This document shows, piece after piece, positions 6,936 to 17,027 of a DNA stretch of 64,000 nucleotides (within the stretch, counting starts at the first letter, position 1; every line of letters starts with the position of its first letter). The translations under genes were made by a program, and so were the position numbers. This DNA comes from JAUYQR01 sp963822435 (GTDB lineage: Bacteria > Pseudomonadota > Alphaproteobacteria > Rhodobacterales > Rhodobacteraceae). The notes below the pieces were generated by a model, which saw nothing but the letters and a program-made list of their open reading frames with translations, was not told the origin of the DNA and did no database searches. Location of the stretch: NCBI GenBank assembly GCA_963822435.1, contig CAWGHN010000004.1, positions 1,116,001-1,180,000 on the forward strand, written 5' to 3'.

Positions 6936-8309
6936 ATGACCATCGACGCCGTGCTGGCCCGTATCGACGAAACCCTGCCGGAGGCGCTGGACAGGTTGAT
7001 GGCGCTGTTGCGCATCCCATCCATTTCAACCGATCAGGCGTTCAAGGCGGATTGCGCGCGGGCGGCGGAATGGCTGGCCGAGGATTTGCGGGGCTTGGGG
7101 TTCGAAGCCGCCGTGCGGCCGACGCCGGGGCATCCGATGGTGGTAGGGCATGGTGGCGCGGGCGGGCGGCATCTGCTGTTTTACGGGCATTACGATGTGC
7201 AACCGGTCGATCCGCTGTCGCTGTGGGACCGTGATCCGTTTGACCCCGAGGTGCAGGATACGGCCAAGGGCCGCGTCATCCGGGCGCGGGGGGCGTCGGA
7301 TGACAAGGGCCAGTTGATGACCTTTATCGAGGCGTGCCGGGCATGGAAACATGTGCATGGCAGCCTGCCGGGAAAGCTGACGATCTTTCTGGAGGGCGAG
7401 GAGGAGTCCGGCTCGCCCTCGCTCATTCCGTTCCTGCAGGAGAACGCGGCCGAGTTGCGCGCTGATCTGGCCCTCATCTGCGATACCGGCATGTTCGAGG
7501 ATGGGATTCCGGCGATCACCACGATGCTGCGGGGCTTGTGCAAGGCGGAGTTCACGGTCCATGCCGCCGACCGCGACCTGCATTCGGGGTCTTATGGTGG
7601 CCTCGCACGGAACCCGATCCATGTGCTGACGAAGATTCTGGCAGGCCTGCATGACGACACGGGCCGGGTGCAGGTGCCGGGGTTCTATGACGACGTGGCG
7701 GAACTGCCCGACAGCTTGCGCCAGCAGTGGCAAAGTCTGGCCTTCGACCATGCGCGCTATCTGGGCGATGTGGGGCTTTCGGTGCCTGCGGGGGAGCAGG
7801 ACCGCACGCCCCTGGAACTGATCTGGTCGCGGCCCACAGCCGAAGTGAACGGCATATGGGGCGGCTATACCGGCGCCGGGTTCAAGACCGTGCTGCCGGC
7901 AGAGGCGCATGCCAAGGTCAGTTTCCGGCTGGTGTCGGCGCAGGATCCGGCGAAGATCCTGCCCGCTTTCCGCGCCTGGGCCGAGGCGCAGCTTCCTGCC
8001 GATTGCCGGATCGAATGGCATGACGGAATCACAGGCAGCCCTGCGTCGGTGATGGCGATCGACGATCCGGCGTTCGAGGCGGCGCGGACGGCCCTGACCG
8101 AGGAATGGCGCCGCCCTGCGGCCTTTATCGGCACGGGCGGGTCGATCCCGATTGCAGGGTATTTCAAGACCTACCTTGGGATGGACGCGATGCTGATCGG
8201 GTTTGGCCGCGACGACGACCAGATCCATTCGCCGAACGAGAAGTATGATCTGGAAAGTTTCCACAAGGGCATCCGGTCATGGGCGCGCGTGCTGGCGAGG
8301 CTGCGGTGA
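6936..8309 (+). CDS. M20 family metallopeptidase (dipeptidase)
   Basis: The 457-residue cytoplasmic enzyme is a di-zinc M20 peptidase. The metal and catalytic motifs are in order: FYGHYDVQPVDP, RGASDDKGQ, EGEEESGSPS (the general-base Glu and a metal Glu), ICDTGMF and, in the dimerisation lid, DLHSGSYGGLARNP; a final IHSPNEKYDL supplies the last metal His. This order and length fit the dipeptidase/CNDP-like branch rather than deacylases of about 380 residues. The ATG at 6936 follows GGGAGAGAAG. The stop overlaps the next gene by four bases (GTGA), so the two are probably co-translated. The precise peptide substrate cannot be read from sequence. Confidence 0.93.
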   Translation: MTIDAVLARIDETLPEALDRLMALLRIPSISTDQAFKADCARAAEWLAEDLRGLGFEAAVRPTPGHPMVVGHGGAGGRHLLFYGHYDVQPVDPLSLWDRDPFDPEVQDTAKGRVIRARGASDDKGQLMTFIEACRAWKHVHGSLPGKLTIFLEGEEESGSPSLIPFLQENAAELRADLALICDTGMFEDGIPAITTMLRGLCKAEFTVHAADRDLHSGSYGGLARNPIHVLTKILAGLHDDTGRVQVPGFYDDVAELPDSLRQQWQSLAFDHARYLGDVGLSVPAGEQDRTPLELIWSRPTAEVNGIWGGYTGAGFKTVLPAEAHAKVSFRLVSAQDPAKILPAFRAWAEAQLPADCRIEWHDGITGSPASVMAIDDPAFEAARTALTEEWRRPAAFIGTGGSIPIAGYFKTYLGMDAMLIGFGRDDDQIHSPNEKYDLESFHKGIRSWARVLARLR

Positions 8310-8758
8310 TCCGCGATGCCGGGCCGGGCGACAAGGCGGCATGGCAAGAACTTTGGGCGGCGTATCTGGCGTTCTACGAGGTGGATTTGCCACAGCAAGT
8401 GACCGAAGCGACGTGGCAGCGGTTGATGGACCCCGCGTCGCCGGTAAAGGCGCGGCTGGCCGAGGTGGATGGCCGCGTGATGGGGTTCGCGATCCATTTG
8501 CATCACCCGTCGACCTGGGCCGCGACGGACGATTGCTATCTGGAGGATCTGTTCGTGTCGGACCGGGCGCGTGGGCTTGGCCTTGGTCGGGCGTTGATCG
8601 ACGATCTGGTGGCGCTGGCCAAGGCAAGGGGCTGGGGCCGCGTCTATTGGCACACCGATGAGGGCAATACGCGGGCGCGGGCCTTGTATGACAGCTATGT
8701 GCTGTCGGACGGCCATGTCCGCTACCGGATGCGGCTGCGCGACGATGCAGCGCACTGA
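8306..8758 (+). CDS. GNAT family N-acetyltransferase
   Basis: The product (150 residues from the GTG at 8306) has the GNAT fold: VIRDAGPGDKAAWQELW at the start, the acetyl-CoA loop ARGLGLGRALIDDLVALA in the middle and WHTDEGNTRARALYDSY at the end. The substrate is unknown. I prefer the GTG because it overlaps the peptidase stop as GTGA and puts the usual I-R-x-A strand at the N-terminus; an ATG at 8279 would add nine residues (MGARAGEAA) and overlap the upstream gene by 31 bp. Two tRNA-Asp genes follow on the other strand. Confidence 0.85.
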   Translation: MIRDAGPGDKAAWQELWAAYLAFYEVDLPQQVTEATWQRLMDPASPVKARLAEVDGRVMGFAIHLHHPSTWAATDDCYLEDLFVSDRARGLGLGRALIDDLVALAKARGWGRVYWHTDEGNTRARALYDSYVLSDGHVRYRMRLRDDAAH

Positions 8759-8770
8759 AGGGGGACGATC

Positions 8771-8847
8771 TGGCGCGGTGGACGGGGCTCGAACCCGCGA
8801 CCCCCGGCGTGACAGGCCGGTACTCTAACCAACTGAGCTACCACCGC
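8771..8847 (-). tRNA. tRNA-Asp(GTC), copy 1
   Basis: The 77-nt cloverleaf has acceptor GCGGTGG/CCACCGC, anticodon stem CCGGC/GCCGG with loop CTGTCAC (anticodon GTC), a T arm with TTCGAGC, and an encoded CCA end (read as tgg at 8771-8773). It is identical to the second copy 37 bp away, which is upstream in the direction of transcription. Confidence 0.97.
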
Positions 8848-8884
8848 GCAGGATCAGTCTTTCGGGCACCTTTTGGGGCGAGGA

Positions 8885-8961
8885 TGGCGCGGTGGACGGG
8901 GCTCGAACCCGCGACCCCCGGCGTGACAGGCCGGTACTCTAACCAACTGAGCTACCACCGC
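8885..8961 (-). tRNA. tRNA-Asp(GTC), copy 2
   Basis: This copy is base-for-base identical to the gene at 8771-8847, with CCA encoded at 8885-8887. The short spacing suggests a tandem duplication transcribed as one precursor. Confidence 0.97.
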
Positions 8962-9046
8962 GCATCTCGCTGCCCGGAAGGTGCCTTCCGAACGTGCGCC
9001 GTCTTACGCAAGGGGGGTGGCGGCGTCAATGGGGAAGCGGTGGATT

Positions 9047-9985
9047 TCATGTGTCGGGTGCCGGGATGAATTCGGCGGCGTCCTCGGGCGGCAGCTTGAA
9101 GCGGCCATGCGCCCAGTCGCCGGCGCGCCATGCCTCTTTCGCCGCAGCGATGCGATCCTTGGAAGAGGCGACGAAGTTCCACCAGATGAAGCGGGGGCCG
9201 TCCATCGTGGCACCGCCGAGAAGCATCAGGCGGGCACCAGAGGCCCCTGCCCTCACGCTGATCCGGTCGCCGGGGCGGAAGATCAGCATCTGGCCGGTCG
9301 GGAAGGTCTGGCCGCCGACGATGACATCGCCTGCAAGGATGTAGACGCCGCGATCCTCATGGTCGTCGGGGAGCGGGATGGCGGCACCCGGCGCGAGGGT
9401 CGCGTCGGCGTAGAACATCTCGGACGGGGTTTCCATCGGTGCGGCCTCGCCCCAGGCATGGCCGAGGATCAGGCGGACGGTCTTGCCCTCGCCTTCCAGC
9501 ACCGGAAGGGCGGCTTCGGGGGTGTGGACAAAGGCGGCGGGGTCATCCTCGCGGTCTTTTGGCAGGGCAAGCCAGGTTTGCAGCCCGAACATGGTTTGCC
9601 CGGTCTGGCGCACCGGGCCATCGGTGCGTTCGGAGTGGGTGATGCCCCAGCCGGCCTTCATCCAGTTCACCGCGCCCGGTTCGATCCACTGGTCGGTGCC
9701 GAGGCTGTCGCGGTGATGCAAGCGGCCTTTCAGAAGGTAGGTGACGGTGCCAAGGCCGATGTGCGGGTGCGGGCGGACGTCGATGCCCTGCCCTGTCAGG
9801 AGTTCTGCCGGGCCGATCTGATCGAAGAAGATGAAGGGGCCGACCATCTGCCGCGCGGCCGAGGGCAGCGCGCGGCGCACCTCGAACCCGCCAAGGTCGC
9901 GGGCGCGGGGGACGATGACGGTTTCGATGGCATCGACGGCGTCACCGATCGGAATCGTGGGGTCGAGGACGGGGTTCCAGCTCAT
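9047..9985 (-). CDS. Pirin family protein
   Basis: The 312-residue product has two cupin domains. The first carries the pirin metal motif RPHPHIGLGTVTYLLKG followed by HHRDSLGTDQWIEPGAVNWM and GWGITHSER, supplying the three His and one Glu ligands; the second cupin (GVYILAGDVIVGG) lacks metal ligands, as usual. Bacterial pirins act as quercetinase-like dioxygenases or as regulators of metabolic enzymes; nothing here decides between them. The start ATG at 9985 has a strong AAAGGAG seven bases upstream. Longer open sequence upstream of it runs through a tandem repeat and the dispersed repeat and is not coding. Confidence 0.93.
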   Translation of the reverse strand: MSWNPVLDPTIPIGDAVDAIETVIVPRARDLGGFEVRRALPSAARQMVGPFIFFDQIGPAELLTGQGIDVRPHPHIGLGTVTYLLKGRLHHRDSLGTDQWIEPGAVNWMKAGWGITHSERTDGPVRQTGQTMFGLQTWLALPKDREDDPAAFVHTPEAALPVLEGEGKTVRLILGHAWGEAAPMETPSEMFYADATLAPGAAIPLPDDHEDRGVYILAGDVIVGGQTFPTGQMLIFRPGDRISVRAGASGARLMLLGGATMDGPRFIWWNFVASSKDRIAAAKEAWRAGDWAHGRFKLPPEDAAEFIPAPDT

Positions 9986-10058
9986 CTCGCGGTCTCCTTT
10001 GAGGGGAAGGTAGGCGCGCGCGCTCAGGAACGCATTACCTTTCGGCGCGAGGCCCCTG

Positions 10059-10126
10059 TGCGGAGGTGAACAGGCTGCGGAGGTGAACCGACTGCGGAGG
10101 TGAACAGGCTGCGGAGGTGAACAGGC
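10059..10126. repeat. 17-bp tandem repeat, four copies
   Basis: Four adjacent copies of TGCGGAGGTGAACAGGC lie at 10059-10075, 10076-10092 (two changes at the end), 10093-10109 and 10110-10126, followed by a partial fifth. The repeat lies upstream of the pirin gene and just left of a family A element. It has no spacers, so it is not a CRISPR array; copy number changes by slippage are likely. Confidence 0.85.
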
Positions 10127-10153
10127 TGCGAGCCCGGCGGTGCTGACCGAAGA

Positions 10154-10200
10154 GCGGGGGCCAGCCCCCGCACCCCCGGGATATTTTCGCAAAGAGGAAG
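10154..10200 (+). repeat. Dispersed intergenic repeat family A, copy 3
   Basis: The copy has the hairpin GCGGGGG (10154-10160) / CCCCCGC (10165-10171), linker ACCCCCGG and tail GATATTTTCGCAAAGAGGAAG. It lies between the pirin gene and tRNA-Val, both minus-strand, and reads on the plus strand. Confidence 0.75.
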
Positions 10201-10237
10201 ATGGGGAGGGCGGTTGCAACCAAAAAGGCTGATCGGG

Positions 10238-10313
10238 TGGTGGGCGGTGAGGGACTCGAACCCCCGACATTCTCGGTGTAAACGAGACGCTCTACCAACT
10301 GAGCTAACCGCCC
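10238..10313 (-). tRNA. tRNA-Val(TAC)
   Basis: The 76-nt cloverleaf has acceptor GGGCGGT/ACCGCCC, anticodon stem TCTCG/CGAGA around TTTACAC (anticodon TAC), T-loop TTCGAGT and an encoded CCA at 10238-10240. A second valine isoacceptor with anticodon CAC lies about 920 bp away. Confidence 0.97.
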
Positions 10314-10384
10314 GACGGATGCCCTCTACACCGATCCGGCGGGACATGGCAAGCGATGTGCGGCGCTGGCCTGCCGATCCGGCG

Positions 10385-10606
10385 TCAGGCTTTGGTCTTG
10401 GCCTCGAGATGGGCGACGATGGCGTTGGCGTGGCCGTGGCCAAGGCCGTGGTCGGATTTCAGGATCGCGACCTTTTCCATGTGCTTGAGGCCGGACATTT
10501 CTGTGACCAGTGCCAGCCAATGCGCGATGGGCTGGCCATAGGTCTTCTCGATCGAGGGGAAATAGGAGGCCGGGCCTTTGACCGGGGCGGGCTTGGGATC
10601 GGGCAT
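10385..10606 (-). CDS. DUF4287 domain protein
   Basis: This small soluble protein has 73 residues. The core SYFPSIEKTYGQPIAHWLAL and the basic, Gly/His-rich LKSDHGLGHGHANAIVAHLE are the hallmarks of DUF4287, which occurs alone or fused to DUF5655 and has no proven function. AGGAACC lies upstream of the ATG at 10606. It follows the DHFR-like gene by 25 bp on the same strand and is probably co-transcribed with it. Confidence 0.85.
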   Translation of the reverse strand: MPDPKPAPVKGPASYFPSIEKTYGQPIAHWLALVTEMSGLKHMEKVAILKSDHGLGHGHANAIVAHLEAKTKA

Positions 10607-10631
10607 CGGGGTTCCTGTCTGCGGGTCGGGA

Positions 10632-11168
10632 TCAGGCCCCGACGCGGTAGGAAGACTGGACGAGACCGGAGGGAAACGCCACCGTCTTGAGGTGGGTCAG
10701 CGGGATGTCGGCAGCGGTTGGCCCGAAAAGCGGTCGGCCGGCGCCGATCAGGACCGGCACCTGCGTGATCACCATGTCGGCGATGAGGCCGGCGGCAAGG
10801 AAGGCTTGCACCACCTGGCCGCCATCGACGTAGACGCGGGTCATGCCTTCGGCGCGAAGCTGGTCCATCGCTGCGGCGGGGGAGAGGTCGGCAAAGCGCA
10901 CGCGGCCTTCCAGGTGGGCGGGAACGGCGGTTCCGGCGAGGGTTTTCGACAGCACGAGAACGGGCTTTTCGTAGGGCCAGGGATCGAAGCCCGCTACCGC
11001 CTCAAAGGTGCCGCGCCCCATCACGAGGCCGTCGATATCGGCGATGAAGGCGGTGTAGCCGTGATCTTCGCCCGGCGCATCGCGGCTGAAAAGCCAGTCG
11101 AGCGTGCCATCGGGGCGGGCGATGAAACCGTCGAGGCTGGTGGCGATGAAGACGTGGCCGGTGGTCAT
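10632..11168 (-). CDS. Dihydrofolate reductase family protein (RibD C-terminal type)
   Basis: The 178-residue product begins MTTGHVFIATSLDGFIARPD and continues with LVMGRGTFEAV, LVLSKTLAGT and VYVDGGQVVQAFL, the conserved strands of the DHFR-like RibD_C domain. It lacks the N-terminal deaminase of true RibD. Proteins of this stand-alone type are NADPH-binding reductases of unknown substrate; an essential folate role should not be assumed. The start at 11168 has AAAGGAG upstream. The DUF4287 gene follows 25 bp downstream. Confidence 0.88.
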   Translation of the reverse strand: MTTGHVFIATSLDGFIARPDGTLDWLFSRDAPGEDHGYTAFIADIDGLVMGRGTFEAVAGFDPWPYEKPVLVLSKTLAGTAVPAHLEGRVRFADLSPAAAMDQLRAEGMTRVYVDGGQVVQAFLAAGLIADMVITQVPVLIGAGRPLFGPTAADIPLTHLKTVAFPSGLVQSSYRVGA

Positions 11169-11198
11169 GGGGAAACTCCTTTGACAGGCAAGGAATTG

Positions 11199-11226
11199 AA
11201 AAGGCGCACCGTTTCGGGCGCGCCTT
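11199..11226 (-). terminator. Probable intrinsic terminator after tRNA-Val(CAC)
   Basis: On the minus strand the stem AAGGCGC / GCGCCTT (11226-11220 with 11207-11201) is followed by a short TTTC run, 8 bp after the end of tRNA-Val(CAC) and before the DHFR-like gene. The loop is 12 nt, so strength is probably moderate. Confidence 0.55.
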
Positions 11227-11234
11227 GGGAAGGA

Positions 11235-11309
11235 TGGTGGGAGATAACGGATTTGAACCGCTGACATCTTCGATGTGAACGAAGCGCTCTACCGCTGAGC
11301 TAATCTCCC
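11235..11309 (-). tRNA. tRNA-Val(CAC)
   Basis: The 75-nt cloverleaf has acceptor GGGAGAT/ATCTCCC, anticodon stem CTTCG/CGAAG around TTCACAT (anticodon CAC), T-loop TTCAAAT and encoded CCA at 11235-11237. It starts 13 bp after the stop of the HU-like gene. Confidence 0.97.
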
Positions 11310-11322
11310 GCTGCGGGGGGTT

Positions 11323-11784
11323 TTAGTCGTCCTCTCCGCTGTCTGCAAGAGGCTGTTTCGCGCCCTGCCCGGCCCCGCCGCCGAGGCGGAGTTTCAGGGT
11401 CAGGGTGGCGGTGCCGTCCTTTTCGGAGGTCTTCGCCACACGCGCGCGGCCAAGCGGCGGCAGGTTGAGGTCGTGGCCGCGTTTCAGGGCGGCGGCGAGG
11501 CTGGCGAGGGTGGCTTCGACCGCGCGCTTGGCGTCGGGCTTTTTCATGTCGGTCGCGTACACCACGGCAGCGACAAGGTCTTTCAGGCGCAGCGCATCGG
11601 CCTTTGGCGCCGCGTCGAGGGCCGCCGCGGGTGCGGTGGACTTGGGTGCGGCGGCCGGTTTCGACTTGGCAAGGCGCTTGGCGGGGAGCGCCGCCTTGGT
11701 CTTGACCACGGCCAGCCGGGCGGCGGGTTTTGCGGTGGCTTTTGCGCCGGTCTTGGCGGGAGCTTTGGGTGGTGTGGCGGGCAT
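11323..11784 (-). CDS. HU-like DNA-binding protein with H1-like N-terminal tail
   Basis: The 153-residue protein has two parts. Residues 1-60 are almost only Ala, Pro, Lys and Thr (KAPAKTGAKATAKPAARLAV), like eukaryotic H1 tails. Residues about 68-150 form an HU/IHF-type domain with LRLKDLVAAVVYATDMKKPD, AVEATLASLAAALKRGHDLN and LPPLGRARVAK. It should bind DNA non-specifically and act in the nucleoid. It follows lon after a terminator, recalling the lon-hupB order of many proteobacteria. The ATG at 11784 excludes a non-conserved upstream extension. The acidic last residues DSGEDD are unusual for HU. Confidence 0.8.
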   Translation of the reverse strand: MPATPPKAPAKTGAKATAKPAARLAVVKTKAALPAKRLAKSKPAAAPKSTAPAAALDAAPKADALRLKDLVAAVVYATDMKKPDAKRAVEATLASLAAALKRGHDLNLPPLGRARVAKTSEKDGTATLTLKLRLGGGAGQGAKQPLADSGEDD

Positions 11785-11871
11785 GTGGGGGTTCCGGGCG
11801 CTGCTGTACGCTTGGCACGATAGTGTGGGATACGGGGCGAGGCCACTGGATTCGGCGGGCTGCCTGATACG

Positions 11872-11899
11872 AAAAAGGCGCGCCCGAAAGCGCGCCTTT
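11872..11899 (-). terminator. Intrinsic terminator of lon
   Basis: The perfect stem AAAGGCGCGC / GCGCGCCTTT (11890-11899 with 11874-11883) with a 6-nt loop is followed on the minus strand by a T run (complement of 11872-11876). It begins 20 bp after the lon stop, so it ends lon transcription and separates it from the HU-like gene. Confidence 0.85.
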
Positions 11900-11918
11900 C
11901 TGGTCATTTGGCGTCCGA

Positions 11919-14327
<2,409 letters not shown>

Positions 14328-14667
14328 CGCGTCGTCCTTGGCTTGCGGCAGACACGACTGGCCCCGACCATCGGCAACCACGTCCGTCTCCGCGACTTCA
14401 TTAACTTGTGTGTCCCGTTACGGGGATTCAAGTTCCGCTGGTCTGGCATTCCACAGGTCTGGCATTCCACAGGTCTGGCATTCCACAGGTCTGACCTTCC
14501 ACAGCTTTGGCAATGTGAACCCGCACGGCGCGCGCTGCAAGGGTGGAAACCGGGTTTTCGGCAACCTCGGCGGAAACAGCGGTGCCACGATTTGTCAAAG
14601 ATCTTGCCGCAATCTGAGCGCACTTGCCGTGCACACCACCGGTCGGGACAGCGATAAGGTGGGGCCG
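14328..14667. other. Gene-free stretch between lon and the small membrane protein
   Basis: This 340-bp divergent intergenic region must hold the lon promoter (minus) and that of the following gene (plus). It contains the 16-bp tandem repeat at 14440-14503. A CTTGAA on the minus strand near 14430 recalls a heat-shock -35, but I see no matching -10, so I do not call a promoter. Confidence 0.5.
14440..14503. repeat. 16-bp tandem repeat, four copies
   Basis: Four adjacent copies of GGTCTGGCATTCCACA lie at 14440, 14456, 14472 and 14488; the first three are identical and the last has three changes. The array lies 113-176 bp upstream of the lon start. No spacers are present, so it is not a CRISPR array. 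Its regular 16-bp period could present repeated protein sites to the lon promoter region. Confidence 0.88.
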
Positions 14668-15066
14668 ATGGGTGGTTTGGCGGTTCGGATCAAGGCTCAG
14701 GGCCCGCGCGCACTGAGGGTGTGCATTCTTGCATTTCTGGCGGGCATGCTTTTGTATCTTGACCGGCCCGGCATGGTTGGCGCGCTGCCGCTGCCGCTGT
14801 TCACCGGCCTGCTTTACGCGGCTTTCATCACGCCAGCGGCGGTGGTGACGGCGGTCGTCCTGCCGGGGCTGACGAAACTGTCGGATGCGGTGCAGGTGTC
14901 GCGGCTGTGTCTTGCGACCGGGGTGGCGCTGTTTCCTGCGGTGTTGCGACCGCTGGCTGATCAGCCCGTCGTGAACGCAACGGTCGTCATTCTGGGGGGG
15001 ATGGCGATTGTCAGACTGACACGCTGGATCGCACGGGACACCCTTGGGGTCGGGGCCAGCGCGTAA
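14668..15066 (+). CDS. Small integral membrane protein, unknown
   Basis: The 132-residue product has three or four hydrophobic segments: about 18-31 (RVCILAFLAGMLLYL), 38-68 (ALPLPLFTGLLYAAFITPAA), 80-95 and 100-115. I recognise no family motif. The ATG at 14668 follows AAGGTGGGG; upstream open sequence runs through the tandem repeat and is not coding. It is convergent with tgt, 53 bp away. Confidence rests on the ribosome site, the coherent hydrophobic pattern and codon usage like its neighbours. Confidence 0.65.
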   Translation: MGGLAVRIKAQGPRALRVCILAFLAGMLLYLDRPGMVGALPLPLFTGLLYAAFITPAAVVTAVVLPGLTKLSDAVQVSRLCLATGVALFPAVLRPLADQPVVNATVVILGGMAIVRLTRWIARDTLGVGASA

Positions 15067-15119
15067 CCAACCGCCGGTTCAGGCGGCGGGGCACCGATCC
15101 ATTGCAAAGTTGACCAAGA

Positions 15120-16250
15120 TCAATGCGGCTCGATATCACCCCGCGTCCGCATGGCATGGAAGCGGGAAACGAAATCACCCAGGCCTTGTGCCGCGATGGC
15201 GTCGCGAAGCCCCTGCATCAGGCTTTGGTAGTAGTGCAGGTTGTGCCAGGTCAGAAGCATGGAGCCGATGATCTCGTTTGCCTTGACCACATGATGCAGG
15301 TAGGCGCGGGAATAGTTGGCGCAGGCCGGGCAGGTGCAGCTTTCGTCCAGCGGGCGCGGGTCGTCGCGGTGGCGGGCGTTGCGCAGGTTGATCTGGCCGC
15401 GCGGCGTCCAGCCCTGCCCGGTGCGGCCAGAGCGGGACGGCAGCACGCAATCCATCATGTCGATCCCGCGTTCCACCGCGCCGACGATGTCGTCGGGCTT
15501 GCCCACCCCCATCAGGTAGCGCGGCTTGTCGGCAGGCAGAAAGCCCGGAGCGTAGTCGAGGACGGAAAACATCGCCTCTTGCCCCTCGCCCACCGCGAGG
15601 CCGCCGACGGCGTATCCGTCAAAGTCGATGGACGCGAGCGCCTTGGCGGATTCTTCGCGCAGGTCGCGGTTCACGCCGCCCTGCATGATGCCGAACAGCG
15701 CGTGGCCTGGGCGGTCGCCAAAGGCATCACGCGACCTTTGCGCCCAGCGCATCGACAGGCGCATAGACTGGGCCACCGCTTCGTCGGTGGCGGGAAGTGC
15801 TGGACATTCGTCAAAGGCCATGACGATGTCGGAGCCGAGGAGTTTCTGGATTTCCATGCTGCGTTCGGGCGTCAGCATGTGTTTCGATCCGTCGATATGA
15901 GACGAAAACCGCACGCCTTCCTCGGTCAGTTTGCGCAAGGACGCGAGCGACATGACCTGAAAGCCGCCAGAGTCCGTCAGGATCGGGCGGTGCCAGTTCA
16001 TGAAGCGGTGCAGGCCCCCCAAAGCCGCGATGCGTTCAGCGGTGGGGCGCAGCATCAGGTGGTAGGTGTTGCCCAGAAGGATGTCGGCCCCGGTGGCGCG
16101 GACGCTTTCTGGCAGCATCGCCTTGACGGTGGCGGCGGTCCCGACCGGCATGAAGGCAGGGGTGCGAATCTCGCCCCGTGGGGTCTTGATCGTGCCGGAT
16201 CGCGCCGCGCCGTCAGTAGCCGCCACGCTGAAGGATATGCCAGTTGCCAT
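15120..16250 (-). CDS. tgt: tRNA-guanine(34) transglycosylase
   Basis: Tgt exchanges guanine for the queuosine precursor at the wobble position of tRNAs with GUN anticodons (Asp, Asn, His, Tyr). The 376-residue TIM-barrel protein has RSGTIKTPRGEIRTPAFMPV, the active-site LTDSGGFQVMSL, the second catalytic Asp region FDFDGYAVGGLAVGE-like (DFDGYAVGGLAVGEGQ), MDCVLPSRSGRTGQG, and the zinc site SCTCPACANYSRAYLHHV with its Cys ligands and distal His. The start ATG at 16250 follows AAAGAGG; a longer reading upstream is not conserved. The divergent tetR gene starts 138 bp away. Two identical tRNA-Asp(GTC) genes in this window are among its expected substrates. Confidence 0.96.
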   Translation of the reverse strand: MATGISFSVAATDGAARSGTIKTPRGEIRTPAFMPVGTAATVKAMLPESVRATGADILLGNTYHLMLRPTAERIAALGGLHRFMNWHRPILTDSGGFQVMSLASLRKLTEEGVRFSSHIDGSKHMLTPERSMEIQKLLGSDIVMAFDECPALPATDEAVAQSMRLSMRWAQRSRDAFGDRPGHALFGIMQGGVNRDLREESAKALASIDFDGYAVGGLAVGEGQEAMFSVLDYAPGFLPADKPRYLMGVGKPDDIVGAVERGIDMMDCVLPSRSGRTGQGWTPRGQINLRNARHRDDPRPLDESCTCPACANYSRAYLHHVVKANEIIGSMLLTWHNLHYYQSLMQGLRDAIAAQGLGDFVSRFHAMRTRGDIEPH

Positions 16251-16330
16251 GATGCGCCCGCCTCTTTGCCTGTCCTTTGGGCGAAAACGGTGGAAAAGCC
16301 AAGTCCGGCCCGCCGAATGGCGCAAACCAC

Positions 16331-16377
16331 TTGACGTGAGGGCGGTTTTGTCTATTTCCGTGAATGAACGTTCATTC
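16331..16377 (+). promoter_or_regulatory. Promoter and palindromic operator of the TetR-RND operon
   Basis: TTGACG (16331-16336) and TATTTC (16353-16358) with 16 bp between them form a plausible promoter. Directly downstream is the perfect 16-bp palindrome GAATGAACGTTCATTC (16362-16377), which would cover the start point of transcription. TetR/AcrR repressors typically bind such sites in front of their own genes. The palindrome itself contains an in-frame ATG (16364) that is better read as operator than as start codon. Confidence 0.7.
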
Positions 16378-16387
16378 TGAGGCTGAA

Positions 16388-17020
16388 ATGTCTGTCATCG
16401 CTGCCCCTGCCCACGGTTTTGATGACCGCAGCCACGAGATCCTTGGGCTGGTCCGCCGGGCCTTTGCCGAAAAGGGCTTTGATGGCGCGTCGATGCAGGA
16501 TCTGGCCCGCGCGGCCGGGATGAGTGTCGGCAATTTCTACCGCTATTTTCCGTCGAAAGCCGCCATCGTCGAGGCGATGTGTGGCCTGGACCTGCATGAG
16601 ATGGAGCAGGACTTCACCGCGATCCGCACCTCGGGCGATCCGATGACCGCGATCCGGGCGAAGATGATGGAGCATATCGGCGGCGAGTGTCAGGACGACG
16701 GCCAGCTTTGGGCCGAAATCACCGCCGCCGCGATGCGCAAGCCGGAGGTCGGGCTGGCGTCAAGAGCCATGGAAGAGACGATCATTGCCAACCTGATCAC
16801 GGTCTTTGCCGGCGTGACCGGGCGAACGCTGGAAGAGGCGGCGCTGCGCTACCGGGCGCAGGGGCAGCTTTTGGTGATGCTGGTGAAGGCCGCGACAATC
16901 CGCAGCAGCCAGTATGGCGGCGGCGACGCTGATCTGACAGCCCTTGTGGGACGTATCATTGACCAGGTGCTGGCCGAAATTTCCACGGACAAGATTTCCA
17001 ATGACAAGCAAGAAGGCTGA
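16388..17020 (+). CDS. TetR/AcrR family transcriptional regulator (local repressor of RND genes)
   Basis: The 210-residue product (MSVIAAPAHGFDDRSHEILG) has an N-terminal TetR helix-turn-helix: AFAEKGFDGASMQDLARAAG and MSVGNFYRYFPSKAAIVEAM. The C-terminal half is the variable ligand and dimer domain. I chose the ATG at 16388 because GAGG lies five bases upstream and the alternative ATG at 16364 is inside the operator palindrome. The stop is seven bases before the periplasmic adaptor start, so it leads the efflux operon and probably represses it and itself; the inducing ligand is unknown. Confidence 0.92.
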   Translation: MSVIAAPAHGFDDRSHEILGLVRRAFAEKGFDGASMQDLARAAGMSVGNFYRYFPSKAAIVEAMCGLDLHEMEQDFTAIRTSGDPMTAIRAKMMEHIGGECQDDGQLWAEITAAAMRKPEVGLASRAMEETIIANLITVFAGVTGRTLEEAALRYRAQGQLLVMLVKAATIRSSQYGGGDADLTALVGRIIDQVLAEISTDKISNDKQEG

Positions 17021-17027
17021 GGTCGCA

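Noticed and set aside
14328..14435. Heat-shock (RpoH) promoter before lon
   Set aside because: A CTTGAA is present on the minus strand but no matching -10 at a suitable distance.
15110..15123. FNR-like sequence TTGACCAAGATCAA
   Set aside because: It lies between the convergent ends of the small membrane protein gene and tgt and overlaps the tgt stop codon, so there is no promoter for it to control.
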